DNA of 64,000 bases from a bacterium (GTDB taxonomy: Bacteria; Auribacterota; UBA3054): NCBI GenBank assembly GCA_017557885.1, contig JAFYXV010000001.1, positions 35,291-99,290 of the forward strand. The letters run 5' to 3'. A program made the translations under genes and the position numbers. Below are positions 45,564-55,651 of this stretch, piece after piece. Every line of letters starts with the position of its first letter. Positions within the stretch are counted from its first letter, which is position 1. The notes beneath the pieces were generated by a model. The model made no database searches and was not told where the DNA came from. It saw nothing but the letters and a program-made list of their open reading frames with translations.

Positions 45564-46403
45564 ATGGCAATCAAAAAATACAAACCGACAACCCCCTCAC
45601 GGCGCCACATGTCCAACATCTCGCGCGAGGACCTCTACAAAGAGGGTCCCGAGCAGAGCTTGGTGGTCAAACTTAAAAGCCATGCGGGTCGTGACGCCTA
45701 CGGTCACGTCTCTATGAGACACCAGGGCGGTCACCACAAGCGTCTGTATCGTCTGATCGACTTCAAGCGCGACAAAGACGGCATCCCCGGCACTGTCGCC
45801 CGCATCGAGTACGATCCTTACCGTACGGCGCATATCGCCCTTATCAATTATAAGGACGGCGAGAAACGCTACATCATCGCTCCGGAAGGCATTGCGGTCG
45901 GCGCGACGATCATGTCCGGCGACGAATGCGAATTCAACGTCGGCAACACCATGCCGCTTTCCCGCATTCCTTTGGGCACCCAGATCCACAACATCGAACT
46001 GATCCCCGGTCAGGGCGGCAAGCTGGTGCGCAGCGCCGGCTGTTTCGCCACTCTGATGGCCAAGGAAGGCAAGTTCGCCCATGTCCGCATGGGCAGCGGC
46101 GAAGTGCGCCTGATCCCCTTGGAAGCCCGCGCCACCATCGGCGTCGTCGGCAACAGGGATCATGAGAAAGTCTCCCTCGGCAAAGCCGGTCGTTCCCGCT
46201 GGCGCGGCATCAGGCCCAGCGTGCGCGGCGTGGCTATGAACCCGATCGACCACCCGATGGGCGGCGGCGAAGGCCGCGCCAGCGGCGGTCATCCGACTAC
46301 GCCCTGGGGCAAGAGGAGTTTGGGACGCAAGACCAGAACGCGCTCCAAGAGAAGCGATTACATTATAAAACGACGGACGAAAGGCTATGGCTCGATCAAT
46401 TAA
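45564..46403 (+). CDS. rplB: 50S ribosomal protein L2
   Basis: The 279-residue protein binds 23S rRNA near the peptidyl-transferase centre. It shows [36 protein letters not shown] and the conserved C-terminal [20 protein letters not shown] with the important histidine. Its last 17 bases overlap the rpsS start. Confidence 0.98.
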   Translation: MAIKKYKPTTPSRRHMSNISREDLYKEGPEQSLVVKLKSHAGRDAYGHVSMRHQGGHHKRLYRLIDFKRDKDGIPGTVARIEYDPYRTAHIALINYKDGEKRYIIAPEGIAVGATIMSGDECEFNVGNTMPLSRIPLGTQIHNIELIPGQGGKLVRSAGCFATLMAKEGKFAHVRMGSGEVRLIPLEARATIGVVGNRDHEKVSLGKAGRSRWRGIRPSVRGVAMNPIDHPMGGGEGRASGGHPTTPWGKRSLGRKTRTRSKRSDYIIKRRTKGYGSIN

Positions 46404-46668
46404 AAAAGGACCCTATGTCGCAGACAAACTGTTGGTCAAGATCCAGCGTTTGGCTGAGAGCGGTGAACACAGACCTATCAAGACCTGGTCCCGCCGTTCT
46501 ATGGTAACACCGGAATTCGTTGGACATACTTTTTTAGTCCACGATGGCAGAAAGCATGTGTCAGTCTTCATCACGGAGAACATGGTGGGTCACAAGCTCG
46601 GCGAATTCGCGCCGACTCGCACGTTCCGCCAGCACAGCGGAAGCAAGGGCAAGAAGCCCGGTGAATAA
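46387..46668 (+). CDS. rpsS: 30S ribosomal protein S19
   Basis: The 93-residue protein of the 30S head reads [52 protein letters not shown]. It starts inside rplB, so translation of the two is coupled. Confidence 0.98.
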   Translation: MARSIKKGPYVADKLLVKIQRLAESGEHRPIKTWSRRSMVTPEFVGHTFLVHDGRKHVSVFITENMVGHKLGEFAPTRTFRQHSGSKGKKPGE

Positions 46669-46701
46669 TACCGAAAATACGTAAAAGAAGGATAAAGACA
46701 C

Positions 46702-47031
46702 ATGGAAGCGAAAGCAATTGCTAAAACGGTGAGAATCTCACCCACAAAGGCGCGCCTGGTCACTAACCTGATCGCTAAGAAGGCCGTTCCCGAGGCTCTC
46801 CGCATTCTTGAAGCGACGCCCAAGAAAGCGTCCCGTCTGATTGTGAAGGTCTTGAGATCCGCCGTGGCCAACGCCGGCACATCCGTGCTGCCCGAAGACC
46901 TCGTGGTGAAATCCGCGACGGTGGACGGCGGCCCGACCATGAAACGTTTCCGCCCGGCCTCCCGCGGCCGCGCGAACAGGATCATCAAACGCACTAGCCA
47001 CATCACCGTGACGGTGACGGACCAGCGCTAA
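46702..47031 (+). CDS. rplV: 50S ribosomal protein L22
   Basis: The 109-residue protein lines the exit tunnel. Diagnostic: [58 protein letters not shown]. An unusual 109-nt gap with its own promoter separates it from rpsC. Confidence 0.98.
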   Translation: MEAKAIAKTVRISPTKARLVTNLIAKKAVPEALRILEATPKKASRLIVKVLRSAVANAGTSVLPEDLVVKSATVDGGPTMKRFRPASRGRANRIIKRTSHITVTVTDQR

Positions 47032-47051
47032 AACAGTAAAAAAACCGGTCC

Positions 47052-47080
47052 TTGATTTCAAAGGGCCATAATGGTATAAT
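47052..47080 (+). promoter_or_regulatory. Internal promoter between rplV and rpsC
   Basis: TTGATT (47052-47057), 17-bp spacer and perfect TATAAT (47075-47080), preceded by TGG as an extended -10. A possible small hairpin (GGTCCTT / AAGGGCC) overlaps its 5' part. It ends 60 bp before the rpsC start. Confidence 0.75.
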
Positions 47081-47140
47081 CTCTGTCACATTAATTCGGT
47101 AACAAACCGCAAAAAACAGAGAGAACCGGAGTTAATCCAA

Positions 47141-47848
47141 GTGGGACAAAAAGTAAATCCGATAGGTCTGCGCATCGCGTTGAACCGCGACTGGCAGTCG
47201 AAGTGGTACGCGCCAAATAAAGAGTTCGGCGCCCAGCTGATCGAGGATCTCAAGATCCGCGACTTCGTCAAGCGTAAACTGTACGCTTCCGGCGTGGCTC
47301 ACGTTAAGATCGAGCGCGTCACCGACCGTATCCGCGTGACCGTCTATACGGCCCGTCCGGGTCTGGTCATTGGCACCAAAGGCGGCGATGTTAACAAGCT
47401 TCGCGACGAACTTAAAAAGTTCACCAAACGCGATATCTACATCGATATCGAAGAGATCAAGCGCCCGGAACTGGAAGCGCAGCTCGTGGCTGAGGGCGTT
47501 GCCCAGCAGCTTGAAAAGCGCGCCTCCTACAAGCGCGTCTTGAAACGCAGCTCGCAGCTCGCCATGGATATGGGCGCCCTGGGCATCCGTATCGTCGTGA
47601 GCGGCCGTTTGGGCGGCGCTGAGATCGCCCGCACCGAATCCATCAGAGTCGGCAAAGTGCCTCTGCACACCCTGAGAGCCGACATCGATTTCGGTTTCGC
47701 GGAAGCCCGCACCACCTACGGCGCCATCGGCTGCAAAGTCTGGATCTCCCGCAACGACAAAGCCCTGGAAGAAAAGGCGGAACGCCGCCCCAGTAAGCCG
47801 GCCCGTCCCCGCGGCCCCAGAGCTCCCCGCGCTGAGAAAGCCAAATAA
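47141..47848 (+). CDS. rpsC: 30S ribosomal protein S3
   Basis: The 235-residue protein starts at GTG with GGAG nine bases upstream and begins GQKVNPIGLRIALNRDW. The KH domain (ARPGLVIGTKGGDVNKLRDE) and the C-terminal part with GRLGGAEIARTE are intact. It has a basic Pro/Arg tail (SKPARPRGPRAPRAEKAK). Located at the mRNA entry site. Confidence 0.98.
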   Translation: MGQKVNPIGLRIALNRDWQSKWYAPNKEFGAQLIEDLKIRDFVKRKLYASGVAHVKIERVTDRIRVTVYTARPGLVIGTKGGDVNKLRDELKKFTKRDIYIDIEEIKRPELEAQLVAEGVAQQLEKRASYKRVLKRSSQLAMDMGALGIRIVVSGRLGGAEIARTESIRVGKVPLHTLRADIDFGFAEARTTYGAIGCKVWISRNDKALEEKAERRPSKPARPRGPRAPRAEKAK

Positions 47849-47875
47849 CTGAAGCAATTCAAAGGAAGATAGAAA

Positions 47876-48292
47876 ATGGCGTTACAACCGAAAAGAGTTA
47901 AGTTCAGAAAGCAGCAGCGCATGTCGCGCGCCGGGCTCGCCAAGGGCGGCACGGAAGTCGCTTTCGGCGAATACGGCCTTCAGGCCCTTGACAGGGGCTG
48001 GGTCACTGCCATCCAGATCGAGGCCGCTCGTGTCGCTATTACCCGTCACATGAAGAGACGCGGCAAAGTTTGGATCCGTTCCTTCCCCGACAAACCCTAC
48101 AGCAAGAAGCCCGCCGAGACCCGTCAGGGCAAAGGCAAAGGCGCCACTGAGGGCTGGGTTGCCGTGATCCGTCCCGGGAAAGTCATGTTCGAAATAGAAG
48201 GCGTTACAGAGGCCGTCGCGAAAGAGGCTCTTTGCCTGGCTGCCGCGAAACTCTCTATCCGCACGCGTTTTGTCGCGAGACACATAATCTAA
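47876..48292 (+). CDS. rplP: 50S ribosomal protein L16
   Basis: The 138-residue protein helps place the A-site tRNA. It reads [33 protein letters not shown] and [18 protein letters not shown]. The arginine in the loop that is hydroxylated in some bacteria lies in a region kept here. Confidence 0.98.
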   Translation: MALQPKRVKFRKQQRMSRAGLAKGGTEVAFGEYGLQALDRGWVTAIQIEAARVAITRHMKRRGKVWIRSFPDKPYSKKPAETRQGKGKGATEGWVAVIRPGKVMFEIEGVTEAVAKEALCLAAAKLSIRTRFVARHII

Positions 48293-48311
48293 GCTAACGG
48301 AAATTCGAAGA

Positions 48312-48512
48312 ATGAAGAAGGCATCTGAAATTCGCAATCTGGAAGTGGACCAGCTGGAGAAAGAACTCGCCCGTCTGCAAAAAGAGAGTTTTGATCTTCG
48401 CAACAAGAAGGCCATCAAACAGCTGACGACCACGCATGAATTGAAGCAGAACCGCCGCGCCATCGCGCAGGTTCGCACGATCATCACCGAAAAGAACAAA
48501 AAGTCGCAGTAA
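48312..48512 (+). CDS. rpmC: 50S ribosomal protein L29
   Basis: A 66-residue, two-helix protein near the tunnel exit: EIRNLEVDQLEKELARLQKE, FDLRNKKAIKQL, NRRAIAQVRTII. In usual position between rplP and rpsQ. Confidence 0.96.
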   Translation: MKKASEIRNLEVDQLEKELARLQKESFDLRNKKAIKQLTTTHELKQNRRAIAQVRTIITEKNKKSQ

Positions 48513-48536
48513 GGCGGCAATAGGAAAACCGGTCAC

Positions 48537-48821
48537 ATGGAAAACAAAATTGACAGCAGCAGAAAGATCCGCCAGGGCGTGGTCATAAGCGATAAGGGCG
48601 ACAAGTCCCTCGTGGTGCGTGTCGAACGCCGTGCTCCGCACGTTTTGTACAGCAAAATGGTGCGTCTGGTCAAGAAATACTACGTTCACGACGAAAAGAA
48701 CGAAGCCCGCTTAGGCGACACCGTCAAAATCGAGGAGTGCCGTCCCATCAGCAAAACCAAACGTTGGCGTCTCCTTGAGATCGTCGAACGCGCCACTCTG
48801 AACGCTGGCGAGCAGGAGTAA
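48537..48821 (+). CDS. rpsQ: 30S ribosomal protein S17
   Basis: The 94-residue OB-fold protein has [39 protein letters not shown] and [19 protein letters not shown]. Full length, standard position. Confidence 0.97.
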   Translation: MENKIDSSRKIRQGVVISDKGDKSLVVRVERRAPHVLYSKMVRLVKKYYVHDEKNEARLGDTVKIEECRPISKTKRWRLLEIVERATLNAGEQE

Positions 48822-48832
48822 GGAGTTAGAAT

Positions 48833-49201
48833 ATGATTCAGCAACAAACCAGATTGGTCGTCGCCGACAACACAGGCGCCCGCGAAGTCATGTGCATCCG
48901 GGTCCTCGGCGGAACTAAGCGTCACTACGCCCAGGTGGGCGACATCATCGTCTGCTCCGTCAAGGCCGCCGACCCCAACAGCCCCGTCAAGAAAGGCGAA
49001 GTTGTGAAAGGCGTCATCGTCCGCACCAAGAACATCATCAAACGCAAAGACGGCTCTAAGCTTCGCTTCGACAACAACGCCCTCGTTATCCTCGCCAAGG
49101 ACAAGGATCCCAAAGGCACCCGTATCTTCGGGCCCGTGGCCAGGGAACTCAGAGAGAAGAAGTTTACGAAGATCGTTTCTTTAGCCCCGGAAGTTGTGTA
49201 A
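48833..49201 (+). CDS. rplN: 50S ribosomal protein L14
   Basis: The 122-residue protein sits at the subunit interface. [39 protein letters not shown] and [20 protein letters not shown] are clear. Length is the universal 122. Confidence 0.98.
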   Translation: MIQQQTRLVVADNTGAREVMCIRVLGGTKRHYAQVGDIIVCSVKAADPNSPVKKGEVVKGVIVRTKNIIKRKDGSKLRFDNNALVILAKDKDPKGTRIFGPVARELREKKFTKIVSLAPEVV

Positions 49202-49214
49202 GGAAGGTAATTTT

Positions 49215-49457
49215 ATGGCTATCAAAAAAGGTGACATCGTCAAAGTTATCTCCGGCAACGGCAAAGGCAAGGAAGGCAAAGTCCTCAGCGTCAAGAATGC
49301 CGGTTGCGATAACTGCACCGTGAAGGTGGAAGGCGTGAAGCTCCAGAAGCGCCACGTCAAGGCCCGCAGCGAAGCCCAGAAGGGCGGCATCGTCGACAAA
49401 GAGGCCCCCATCCACATCTCCAACGTGAAACTGGTGAGCTCCGCCGCCAACGAATAA
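49215..49457 (+). CDS. rplX: 50S ribosomal protein L24
   Basis: From the ATG at 49215 (preceded by AAGGAAGG) the protein is 80 residues with the KOW motif IKKGDIVKVISGNGKGKEGK and GIVDKEAPIHISNV. An upstream in-frame ATG at 49194 overlaps rplN and is not needed. It is shorter than the usual 100-105 residues, lacking the C-terminal tail. Confidence 0.95.
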   Translation: MAIKKGDIVKVISGNGKGKEGKVLSVKNAGCDNCTVKVEGVKLQKRHVKARSEAQKGGIVDKEAPIHISNVKLVSSAANE

Positions 49458-49486
49458 AGCAAGGTAAGCATAAAGGAAAAGATAAA

Positions 49487-50104
49487 ATGTGCGCAAAAGC
49501 TAAAAAAGAAGCTCCGGAAGCCAAGGCCGCGGCCCCTGCCGAAAAAGTGACGCCCCGCTTCATGGCGCTCTACAACGACGAGATCAAAGCCAAGCTTTTC
49601 AAAGATCTCCAGAAGACCAACGTCCACCTCGTCCCGAAACTTGAAAAGATCGTGGTGAGCATGGGCGTCGGCATCGCCACCGAGGACGCGGCCCACGTTC
49701 AGAACGCCGCCGCCGACTTGGCCATCATCACCGGCCAGAAGCCTATCATCACCAAAGCCACGAAGTCCGTCTCCAACTTCAAGTTGAGAGAAGGCAACCA
49801 GGTCGGCTGCAAAGTCACCCTGCGCGGCGCCCGCATGTATGAGTTCCTTGAAAGGCTCATCTGCATCGCCCTGCCCCGTATCCGCGACTTCCGCGGCATT
49901 TCCCCCAAGGGCTTCGACGGCAACGGCAATTTCTCCTTCGGCCTCAACGACCAGCTGGTCTTCCCGGAGATCAATCCGGACAAAGTGAAGCGCCAGCAGG
50001 GCATGAACATAACGTTCGTTACGAACACCACGTCCGATGCTGACTGCAAAGCCATGCTGAAAGAGTTCGGTATGCCGTTCGTGAAAAATACTAACGCTAA
50101 ATAA
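49487..50104 (+). CDS. rplE: 50S ribosomal protein L5 with N-terminal extension
   Basis: The 205-residue protein contacts 5S rRNA. The core starts at [20 protein letters not shown]; before it is an Ala/Lys/Glu/Pro-rich extension of about 24 residues ([20 protein letters not shown]) not found in most L5. Other marks are [20 protein letters not shown] and [20 protein letters not shown]. No better internal start: the ribosome-binding site AAGGAAAAG precedes 49487. Confidence 0.96.
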   Translation: MCAKAKKEAPEAKAAAPAEKVTPRFMALYNDEIKAKLFKDLQKTNVHLVPKLEKIVVSMGVGIATEDAAHVQNAAADLAIITGQKPIITKATKSVSNFKLREGNQVGCKVTLRGARMYEFLERLICIALPRIRDFRGISPKGFDGNGNFSFGLNDQLVFPEINPDKVKRQQGMNITFVTNTTSDADCKAMLKEFGMPFVKNTNAK

Positions 50105-50115
50105 GGGTAATCAAA

Positions 50116-50301
50116 GTGGCTAAAACATCATTGATACAGAAGCAGAAAAGGACCCCGAAGTTCAGTTGCAGAGGCTACAATCGCTGTCAGAGATGCGGCC
50201 GTCGTCGCGGGTATATGCGTAAGTTCCAGCTTTGCCGTATCTGTTTCCGCGAATTGGCGGGCAACGGCGCCATCCCCGGCGTGGTCAAGTCCAGTTGGTA
50301 A
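50116..50301 (+). CDS. rpsN: 30S ribosomal protein S14, zinc-binding type
   Basis: The 61-residue short form (S14 type Z) starts at GTG and has two CxxC pairs, CQRC and CRIC, that bind zinc, in [20 protein letters not shown]. The zinc-independent long form would be about 100 residues. Confidence 0.97.
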   Translation: MAKTSLIQKQKRTPKFSCRGYNRCQRCGRRRGYMRKFQLCRICFRELAGNGAIPGVVKSSW

Positions 50302-50345
50302 TTTTTCTGAAAACAAGATAATTCAATATATCAGGAGTTTTTTAT

Positions 50346-50741
50346 ATGGCTATGTCAGACCCGATCGGCGATCTTCTTGCCCGCATCAGAAACGCGTGCA
50401 TGGCTAAGCATCGCACCGTCGACGTCCCTTCTTCCAAGCTCAAAAGCAGCATCCTGGAAGTTCTGAAGACGGAAGGTTTCATCAGCGGTTATCAGCCTGT
50501 GGAGGGCGCTCCCATCCCCACCACCCGCGTCTATATCCGTTATTTCCGTCACGAACCGGTCATCCAGCACATCAAACGCGTCTCTAAGCCCGGTTTGCGC
50601 CGGTACGCCAACGCTTCCGAAATGAAGCTTGTGCGCGGGGGTTTGGGCCTTTTGATCGTCTCCACCCCGGAAGGTGTTATAACCAGCAATGAAGCCCGCA
50701 AGCGCAACGTCGGCGGCGAGCTTTTGGTTGAGATCTGGTAA
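50346..50741 (+). CDS. rpsH: 30S ribosomal protein S8
   Basis: The 131-residue protein reads SDPIGDLLARIRNACMAKH, VPSSKLKSSILEVLKTEGFI and TPEGVITSNEARKRNVGGEL. S8 often represses the spc operon; no S8-type hairpin was identified here. Strong AGGAG before the ATG. Confidence 0.98.
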   Translation: MAMSDPIGDLLARIRNACMAKHRTVDVPSSKLKSSILEVLKTEGFISGYQPVEGAPIPTTRVYIRYFRHEPVIQHIKRVSKPGLRRYANASEMKLVRGGLGLLIVSTPEGVITSNEARKRNVGGELLVEIW

Positions 50742-50780
50742 TAAAAGCGGAAACCCGCGAAACCCAATAGATAAAAGAAA

Positions 50781-51323
50781 ATGTCACGAATCGGTAAAAA
50801 AACTATTACGGTGCCCCAGGGTGTGACCGTCACGGCTGAGACTGGCAAAGTCACCGTGAAAGGCCAGAAAGGGGAAACGAGCCTTGCCATCCCGCAGGGC
50901 ATCACCGTGACCGTGGACGGCTCAAACGTGAGCGTCTCCCGGGAAGGCGAAGAACGCCATCTTTGTGAAATGCACGGCACGATCCGCGCCACCATCGTCA
51001 ACATGATCGCCGGCGTAAAAGACGGCTATCAGAAGGGCCTGGAAATGGTGGGCGTCGGTTACCGCGCCGAAGTCAAGGCCAACAAGCTTTACCTCTACAT
51101 CGGCTGGACCAAACCCGCCGAGGTCGAGATCCCCAAGGGCATAACCTGCGCCGTTGATCAGAACACCAAGATCAGCGTCTCCGGCATCTCCCTGGACCAG
51201 GTCGGCGTTTTGGCCGCCAAGATCCGCAGCATCTGCCCGCCCGAACCCTACGGCGGCAAAGGCATCCGTTACGCTGGCGAGAACGTTCGCCATAAAGCCG
51301 GCAAGTCCGTTGCTGGCAAATAA
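50781..51323 (+). CDS. rplF: 50S ribosomal protein L6
   Basis: The 180-residue two-domain protein begins [17 protein letters not shown] and has the C-terminal signature [16 protein letters not shown]. Full length. Confidence 0.98.
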   Translation: MSRIGKKTITVPQGVTVTAETGKVTVKGQKGETSLAIPQGITVTVDGSNVSVSREGEERHLCEMHGTIRATIVNMIAGVKDGYQKGLEMVGVGYRAEVKANKLYLYIGWTKPAEVEIPKGITCAVDQNTKISVSGISLDQVGVLAAKIRSICPPEPYGGKGIRYAGENVRHKAGKSVAGK

Positions 51324-51343
51324 GAGTTGAGAGGATTAATGTT

Positions 51344-51715
51344 ATGAAATACACAGCTAAACGCAAAGATCTTACTCCGCGTAAAAGACGTCATCGCAGC
51401 ATGCGCCAGAGAGTCGTGGGCACCGTGGAACGTCCCCGTCTGCATGTGAATTGCACTCTGCGCTACATATACGCCCAGGTCATCGACGATTCCGAGGGCA
51501 AAGTGTTGGCCAGCGCCACCAGCGCCGGCAAGAGCTACACCGCCGAAGGCAGCCGCTCCAACATCGCCGCCGCCAAAGAAGTCGGCAAGATGGTGGCCGA
51601 GGCCGCCAAAGCCAAAAACATCACCGCGGTGGTCTTCGACCGCGCCGGGTTCAAGTATCACGGTAAAGTCAAAGCCCTGGCTGACGCCGCCCGCGAAGCC
51701 GGTTTGCAATTTTAA
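51344..51715 (+). CDS. rplR: 50S ribosomal protein L18
   Basis: The 123-residue 5S rRNA-binding protein reads [57 protein letters not shown]. Standard position before rpsE. Confidence 0.97.
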   Translation: MKYTAKRKDLTPRKRRHRSMRQRVVGTVERPRLHVNCTLRYIYAQVIDDSEGKVLASATSAGKSYTAEGSRSNIAAAKEVGKMVAEAAKAKNITAVVFDRAGFKYHGKVKALADAAREAGLQF

Positions 51716-51739
51716 GTCAATTTACGAGGAGTACTTTAA

Positions 51740-52276
51740 GTGGCAAGATTCAGAGAAGAGAAGTCCGCGGATACGTTCGAAATAGAGAACGTCATTAAAG
51801 TCAACCGCACTTCCAAGACCGTAAAAGGCGGTCGCCGCAACAGTTTCAGCGCCTTGGTCGTCGTGGGTGACGGAAAAGGTCACGTCGGATTGGGCTTCGG
51901 CAAAGCCAACGAGACCACCGACGCCATCAGCAAAGCCTACAATGACGGCCGTAAGAACATCGTGGAGATCAAGCTCTACAATACGACCATCCCCTTTGCC
52001 GCCACTGGCAAGTTCAAAGCCGGCAAAGTCTTCCTTAAGCCCGCCACCACCGGTACCGGCGTCATCGCCGGCGGCGCGGTCAGAGCGGTCCTCGAGGCGG
52101 TCGGCGTTAAAGATATCCTGAGCAAATCCATGGGCTCCAACAACCCCATCAACATGGCTAAGGCCACCCTCACGGCCCTTCAGATGATGACCAGGATGGA
52201 CGATGTTTTGGCCCGTCGCGGTTTGCGCGGCAAGAAGCAAGAAAACGAGGCTCCGGAAACCCCGGCTGCCGAATAA
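51740..52276 (+). CDS. rpsE: 30S ribosomal protein S5
   Basis: The 178-residue protein starts at GTG after [46 protein letters not shown] and [19 protein letters not shown] are diagnostic. A short Glu/Pro/Ala tail ends it. The next gene is rplO: rpmD (L30), which normally lies here, is absent from the 11-nt gap. Confidence 0.98.
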   Translation: MARFREEKSADTFEIENVIKVNRTSKTVKGGRRNSFSALVVVGDGKGHVGLGFGKANETTDAISKAYNDGRKNIVEIKLYNTTIPFAATGKFKAGKVFLKPATTGTGVIAGGAVRAVLEAVGVKDILSKSMGSNNPINMAKATLTALQMMTRMDDVLARRGLRGKKQENEAPETPAAE

Positions 52277-52287
52277 GGAAATAGACT

Positions 52288-52740
52288 ATGCAGATCAACG
52301 ATTTAAAAGCTTTTCCGGGCGCCAAGCGCACGAATAAGAGAAGAGGCCAGGGCCAGGGTACCGGCAACGGCAAGACCGCCGGCCGCGGCAGCAAAGGTCA
52401 GAAAGCCCGTTCCGGCGGCGGCGTCCGCATCGGCTTCGAAGGCGGCCAGACCCCCATCTACCGCAGACTTCCCCGCAGGGGCTTCAACAACGCCAACTTC
52501 ACCGTTTCCTACGAAGTGGTCAACGTAAGCGATCTGAACAGATTCCCGGCTGGTTCCACCATCACCATACAGGAACTCATCGCCATCGGCATCCTTCCCA
52601 AGAAGACCCCCCGTTTCAAAGTTTTGGCCAAAGGCGAACTTTCCGTCGCCGTGACGGTCATCGCCGACAAGTGGAGCCCCGCTGCGGAAGAGAAGATCAA
52701 AGCGGCCGGCGGTTCCATCTCCAACGGCGAACAGAAGTAA
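52288..52740 (+). CDS. rplO: 50S ribosomal protein L15
   Basis: The 150-residue protein has the Gly/Arg-rich N-terminal arm (RTNKRRGQGQGTGNGKTAGR, GSKGQKARSGGGVRIGFEGG) and a globular C-terminal part. Standard position before secY. Confidence 0.98.
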   Translation: MQINDLKAFPGAKRTNKRRGQGQGTGNGKTAGRGSKGQKARSGGGVRIGFEGGQTPIYRRLPRRGFNNANFTVSYEVVNVSDLNRFPAGSTITIQELIAIGILPKKTPRFKVLAKGELSVAVTVIADKWSPAAEEKIKAAGGSISNGEQK

Positions 52741-52770
52741 TTCATTCCCACAAGCACTTAAAGGATCAAA

Positions 52771-54090
52771 ATGTGGAAAGCGCTTAGTAACATGTTCAGC
52801 ATCAAAGATCTCAGAGAGAGGATCATCTTCACTCTTCTGATGCTTGGCGTCTACCGTCTGGCAGGCAGCATTTGGGCCCCGGGCATTGACATATCCAAAG
52901 TTAACGATATGTTCACCGGCCTGAACAAGAACCTGTTCGACATGATGGACATGTTTACCGGCGGCGGACTTGGCAACATGACCATCATGGCTCTTGGTGT
53001 GATGCCCAACATCTCCGCCTCCATTATCATCCAATTGGCCGCCAGCGTGGTTCCTTCTTTGGAGCGTCTCTCCAGGGAAGGCGAAGCCGGCCGCCGCAAA
53101 ATAAACCAGTACACCCGTTACCTGACGGTCATCATCTGCGTTGTCCAGGGCGCCATCTTGGCCAAGTCCCTTTGCCATAACGGCGTCAACCTGATGTCTC
53201 CCGTTCTTTTCGTTCCTCTTTTCATAATCTGCCTTACCGCCGGCACCACCTTCCTTATGTGGCTCGGCGAGCAGATCACCCAGAGGGGCGTTGGCAACGG
53301 CATATCTCTGATCATCGCCGCCGGTATCCTGTGCCGCATGCCCTACGCTTTCAAGCGTCTTTGGCAGCTGCACTTTGCTCCCGGCTCTGACGGCAGCATC
53401 GTCATCGGCATCCTGATGATCGTCCTGTTCGTGGCTGTGGTCTATTCTGTCATCCTGGTCATCCAGGGACAGCGCCGCATTCCCGTCCAATACGCCCGCC
53501 GCGTCGCCGGCGGAGGCAAGACGGTCCCGGCCCACACCTCCTACATTCCTTTGCGCCTCAACCAGGCCAACGTGATCCCCATCATCTTCGCGGGCGCTTT
53601 GATGATCATCCCGCAGATGCTGCCCCAGATCATTCCGGCCGAATGGTACACCCTGAGAAACATCGCGAATCAGTTCGCGGTCCAGAGCAACGCCGGTTAT
53701 CTTATCGTTTACGCCATTCTTGTCATCTTCTTCACGTATTTCTACACGGCCATTCAGTTCAACCCCGTGCAGATCGCCGATGATTTCAAGAAGAACGGCG
53801 CCTTCATCCCCGGCATCCGCCCCGGCAAGCCCACGGCTGATTTCCTGGAAGCCTCTATGTTCCGCATCACCACCGCGGGCGCCATCTTCCTGGCCATCAT
53901 CGCCGTCGTTCCGGCCCTTATCACCGGAAGGCTGCATGTTGACTGGACCATCGCCAGCTTCATGGGCGGCACCGGTATCCTGATCGTGGTGGGCGTCATC
54001 CTGGACACGATGCAGCAGATCGAAGCGCACCTTCTTATGCACCAGTACGACGGTTTCATGCAGAAGGGCCGCCTCAGAGGGAGATATTGA
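52771..54090 (+). CDS. secY: Preprotein translocase channel SecY
   Basis: SecY forms the protein-conducting channel with SecE and SecG, driven by SecA (start of window). The 439-residue protein has ten membrane helices; GVMPNISASIIIQLAA, WLGEQITQRGVGNGISLII and the cytoplasmic loop QGQRRIPVQYARR that contacts SecA and ribosomes are conserved. AAAGGA precedes the ATG. Confidence 0.98.
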   Translation: MWKALSNMFSIKDLRERIIFTLLMLGVYRLAGSIWAPGIDISKVNDMFTGLNKNLFDMMDMFTGGGLGNMTIMALGVMPNISASIIIQLAASVVPSLERLSREGEAGRRKINQYTRYLTVIICVVQGAILAKSLCHNGVNLMSPVLFVPLFIICLTAGTTFLMWLGEQITQRGVGNGISLIIAAGILCRMPYAFKRLWQLHFAPGSDGSIVIGILMIVLFVAVVYSVILVIQGQRRIPVQYARRVAGGGKTVPAHTSYIPLRLNQANVIPIIFAGALMIIPQMLPQIIPAEWYTLRNIANQFAVQSNAGYLIVYAILVIFFTYFYTAIQFNPVQIADDFKKNGAFIPGIRPGKPTADFLEASMFRITTAGAIFLAIIAVVPALITGRLHVDWTIASFMGGTGILIVVGVILDTMQQIEAHLLMHQYDGFMQKGRLRGRY

Positions 54091-54096
54091 TACTCT

Positions 54097-54735
54097 ATGC
54101 GCGTTGTTCTGTTAGGACCTCCGGGCGCCGGGAAAGGCACCCACGCCGGCATCGTGACCGAGACTTGCAAGATCCCGCATATCTCTACGGGAGATATGTT
54201 CAGGGCTGCCATCAAGAACGGCACTCCGGTGGGCTTGGAAGCGAAGTCCTACATGGACAAGGGCGAGCTGGTTCCTGACAGCGTGGTCTGCAAAATGGTG
54301 GAGGAGAGGATCTCCGAAGCCGACTGCGCCAACGGATTCCTGCTGGACGGTTTTCCCAGGACCATGGCCCAGGCCAAAGCCCTCGACGCGGCGCTTGCCG
54401 CCAAGGGGCAGAAAATAGATCTTGTTATTAATCTGCAGTGCAGCGACGAAGTGGTTTTGGGCCGCCTGACGACCCGCCGCGTCTGCCGCACCTGCGGCGC
54501 GATATACAACGTCAACTCGAAGCCGCCCAAAGTTGAGGGCGTCTGCGACGTTGACGGCGGTGAAGTCTACCAGCGCAGTGACGACACTGTGGAGACCATC
54601 ACCAACCGTTTGAGCGTGTACAAAGCCCAGACGGCAGAGCTCATTGATTACTACAAAGGCAACGGCGTCCTTCGTGACGTCAAAGCCGACGTGAACAAAG
54701 ACGAAACGGCGTCAGCCATAAGATCTTTGCTTTAA
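54097..54735 (+). CDS. adk: Adenylate kinase
   Basis: Adk interconverts 2 ADP with ATP and AMP. The 212-residue protein has the P-loop GPPGAGKGTHA, ISTGDMFR, DGFPRT and the long LID form (about 120-160) with CRTCGAIYN: a CxxC is followed later by a single Cys and Asp (VCDVDGG), suggesting a partial zinc site. ATG six bases after the secY stop. Confidence 0.97.
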   Translation: MRVVLLGPPGAGKGTHAGIVTETCKIPHISTGDMFRAAIKNGTPVGLEAKSYMDKGELVPDSVVCKMVEERISEADCANGFLLDGFPRTMAQAKALDAALAAKGQKIDLVINLQCSDEVVLGRLTTRRVCRTCGAIYNVNSKPPKVEGVCDVDGGEVYQRSDDTVETITNRLSVYKAQTAELIDYYKGNGVLRDVKADVNKDETASAIRSLL

Positions 54736-55490
54736 TGTCGCCGATCATCATCAAGACTGAGGAAGAAATTTCCGCGATGCGCGCTTCCGGCGCCATCACC
54801 GGGGAGCTTCTGCGTCTGATCGCTGATTGGATCGTTCCCGGGATCACCACGGCGGAGATAGACCGCCGGGCGGAGGATTTCATCCGTTCCCGCGGGGCGG
54901 TGCCGGCCTTCAAGGGACTTTACGGTTTTCCGGGAACCGTCTGCGCTTCCGTCAACGAGGAAGTGGTGCACGGGATCCCCGGGGAGAGAGTTCTCCTGGA
55001 AGGCGACATAATAAGCATAGACACCGGCGCGATCTGGGGCGGATATTTCAGCGATGCCGCCAGAACGTACCCGGTGGGCTGCGTCAAGCCGGAGGTGAAA
55101 AAGCTCGTGGAGGAGACGGAAAAGTCCTTCGAAGCGGGCGTGAAGATCATCAAAGCCGGCGTAAGACTTGGCGACGTTTCCCACGCCATCCAGAGCCATG
55201 CGGAAAAGTTCGGCTACGGAGTGGTTAGGGAGTATGTCGGACACGGCGTGGGCAGAAAGCTGCACGAGCCTCCTGACATCCCGAATTTCGGGAAGAAGGG
55301 GACGGGCCCCGTTCTGCAAGCCGGCATGACGCTGGCCATCGAGCCCATGATCGCCTTGGGTAAACCGGGCGTGAGGGTCTTGAGGGACGGCTGGACCGCG
55401 GTGACCAGGGACGGTCTTCCCTGCGCCCACCACGAAAACACAGTTCTCGTAACTGTCAACGGATCTGAAATATTAACTAAAGCAAAATAA
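54735..55490 (+). CDS. map: Methionine aminopeptidase, type I
   Basis: Map removes initiator methionine from new proteins. The 251-residue enzyme has NEEVVHGIPG (His), the metal ligands in IDTGAIWGGYFSDAARTYPV (both Asp), GHGVGRKLHEPPDIP (His), and two Glu in LAIEPM and HHENTVLV. The ATG overlaps the adk stop (TAATG). Standard spc-operon position; infA, which often follows, is missing. Confidence 0.97.
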   Translation: MSPIIIKTEEEISAMRASGAITGELLRLIADWIVPGITTAEIDRRAEDFIRSRGAVPAFKGLYGFPGTVCASVNEEVVHGIPGERVLLEGDIISIDTGAIWGGYFSDAARTYPVGCVKPEVKKLVEETEKSFEAGVKIIKAGVRLGDVSHAIQSHAEKFGYGVVREYVGHGVGRKLHEPPDIPNFGKKGTGPVLQAGMTLAIEPMIALGKPGVRVLRDGWTAVTRDGLPCAHHENTVLVTVNGSEILTKAK

Positions 55491-55502
55491 AGGAAAAACA
55501 CT

Positions 55503-55616
55503 ATGAAAGTGCGTTCTTCAGTTAAACTGATGTGCGAAAAATGCCGCATCGTCCGGAGAAACCGGGTCATTCGCGTTATCTGTACCAACCCGCGCCACAA
55601 ACAGCGCCAGGGCTAA
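55503..55616 (+). CDS. rpmJ: 50S ribosomal protein L36
   Basis: A 37-residue protein between map and rpsM: begins [20 protein letters not shown] and ends [10 protein letters not shown]. The zinc ribbon ligands C11, C14, C27 and H32 are complete (C+ form). AAAGGA precedes the ATG. Position is as in most spc/alpha operons. Confidence 0.97.
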   Translation: MKVRSSVKLMCEKCRIVRRNRVIRVICTNPRHKQRQG

Positions 55617-55651
55617 CTCATATTAAGAAAGATTAGAGGAGCTTAGAAATT

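Noticed and set aside
52303-54042. 579-residue minus-strand frame opposite rplO and secY
   Set aside because: Antisense shadow of two universal genes; repetitive Asp/His/Gly composition.
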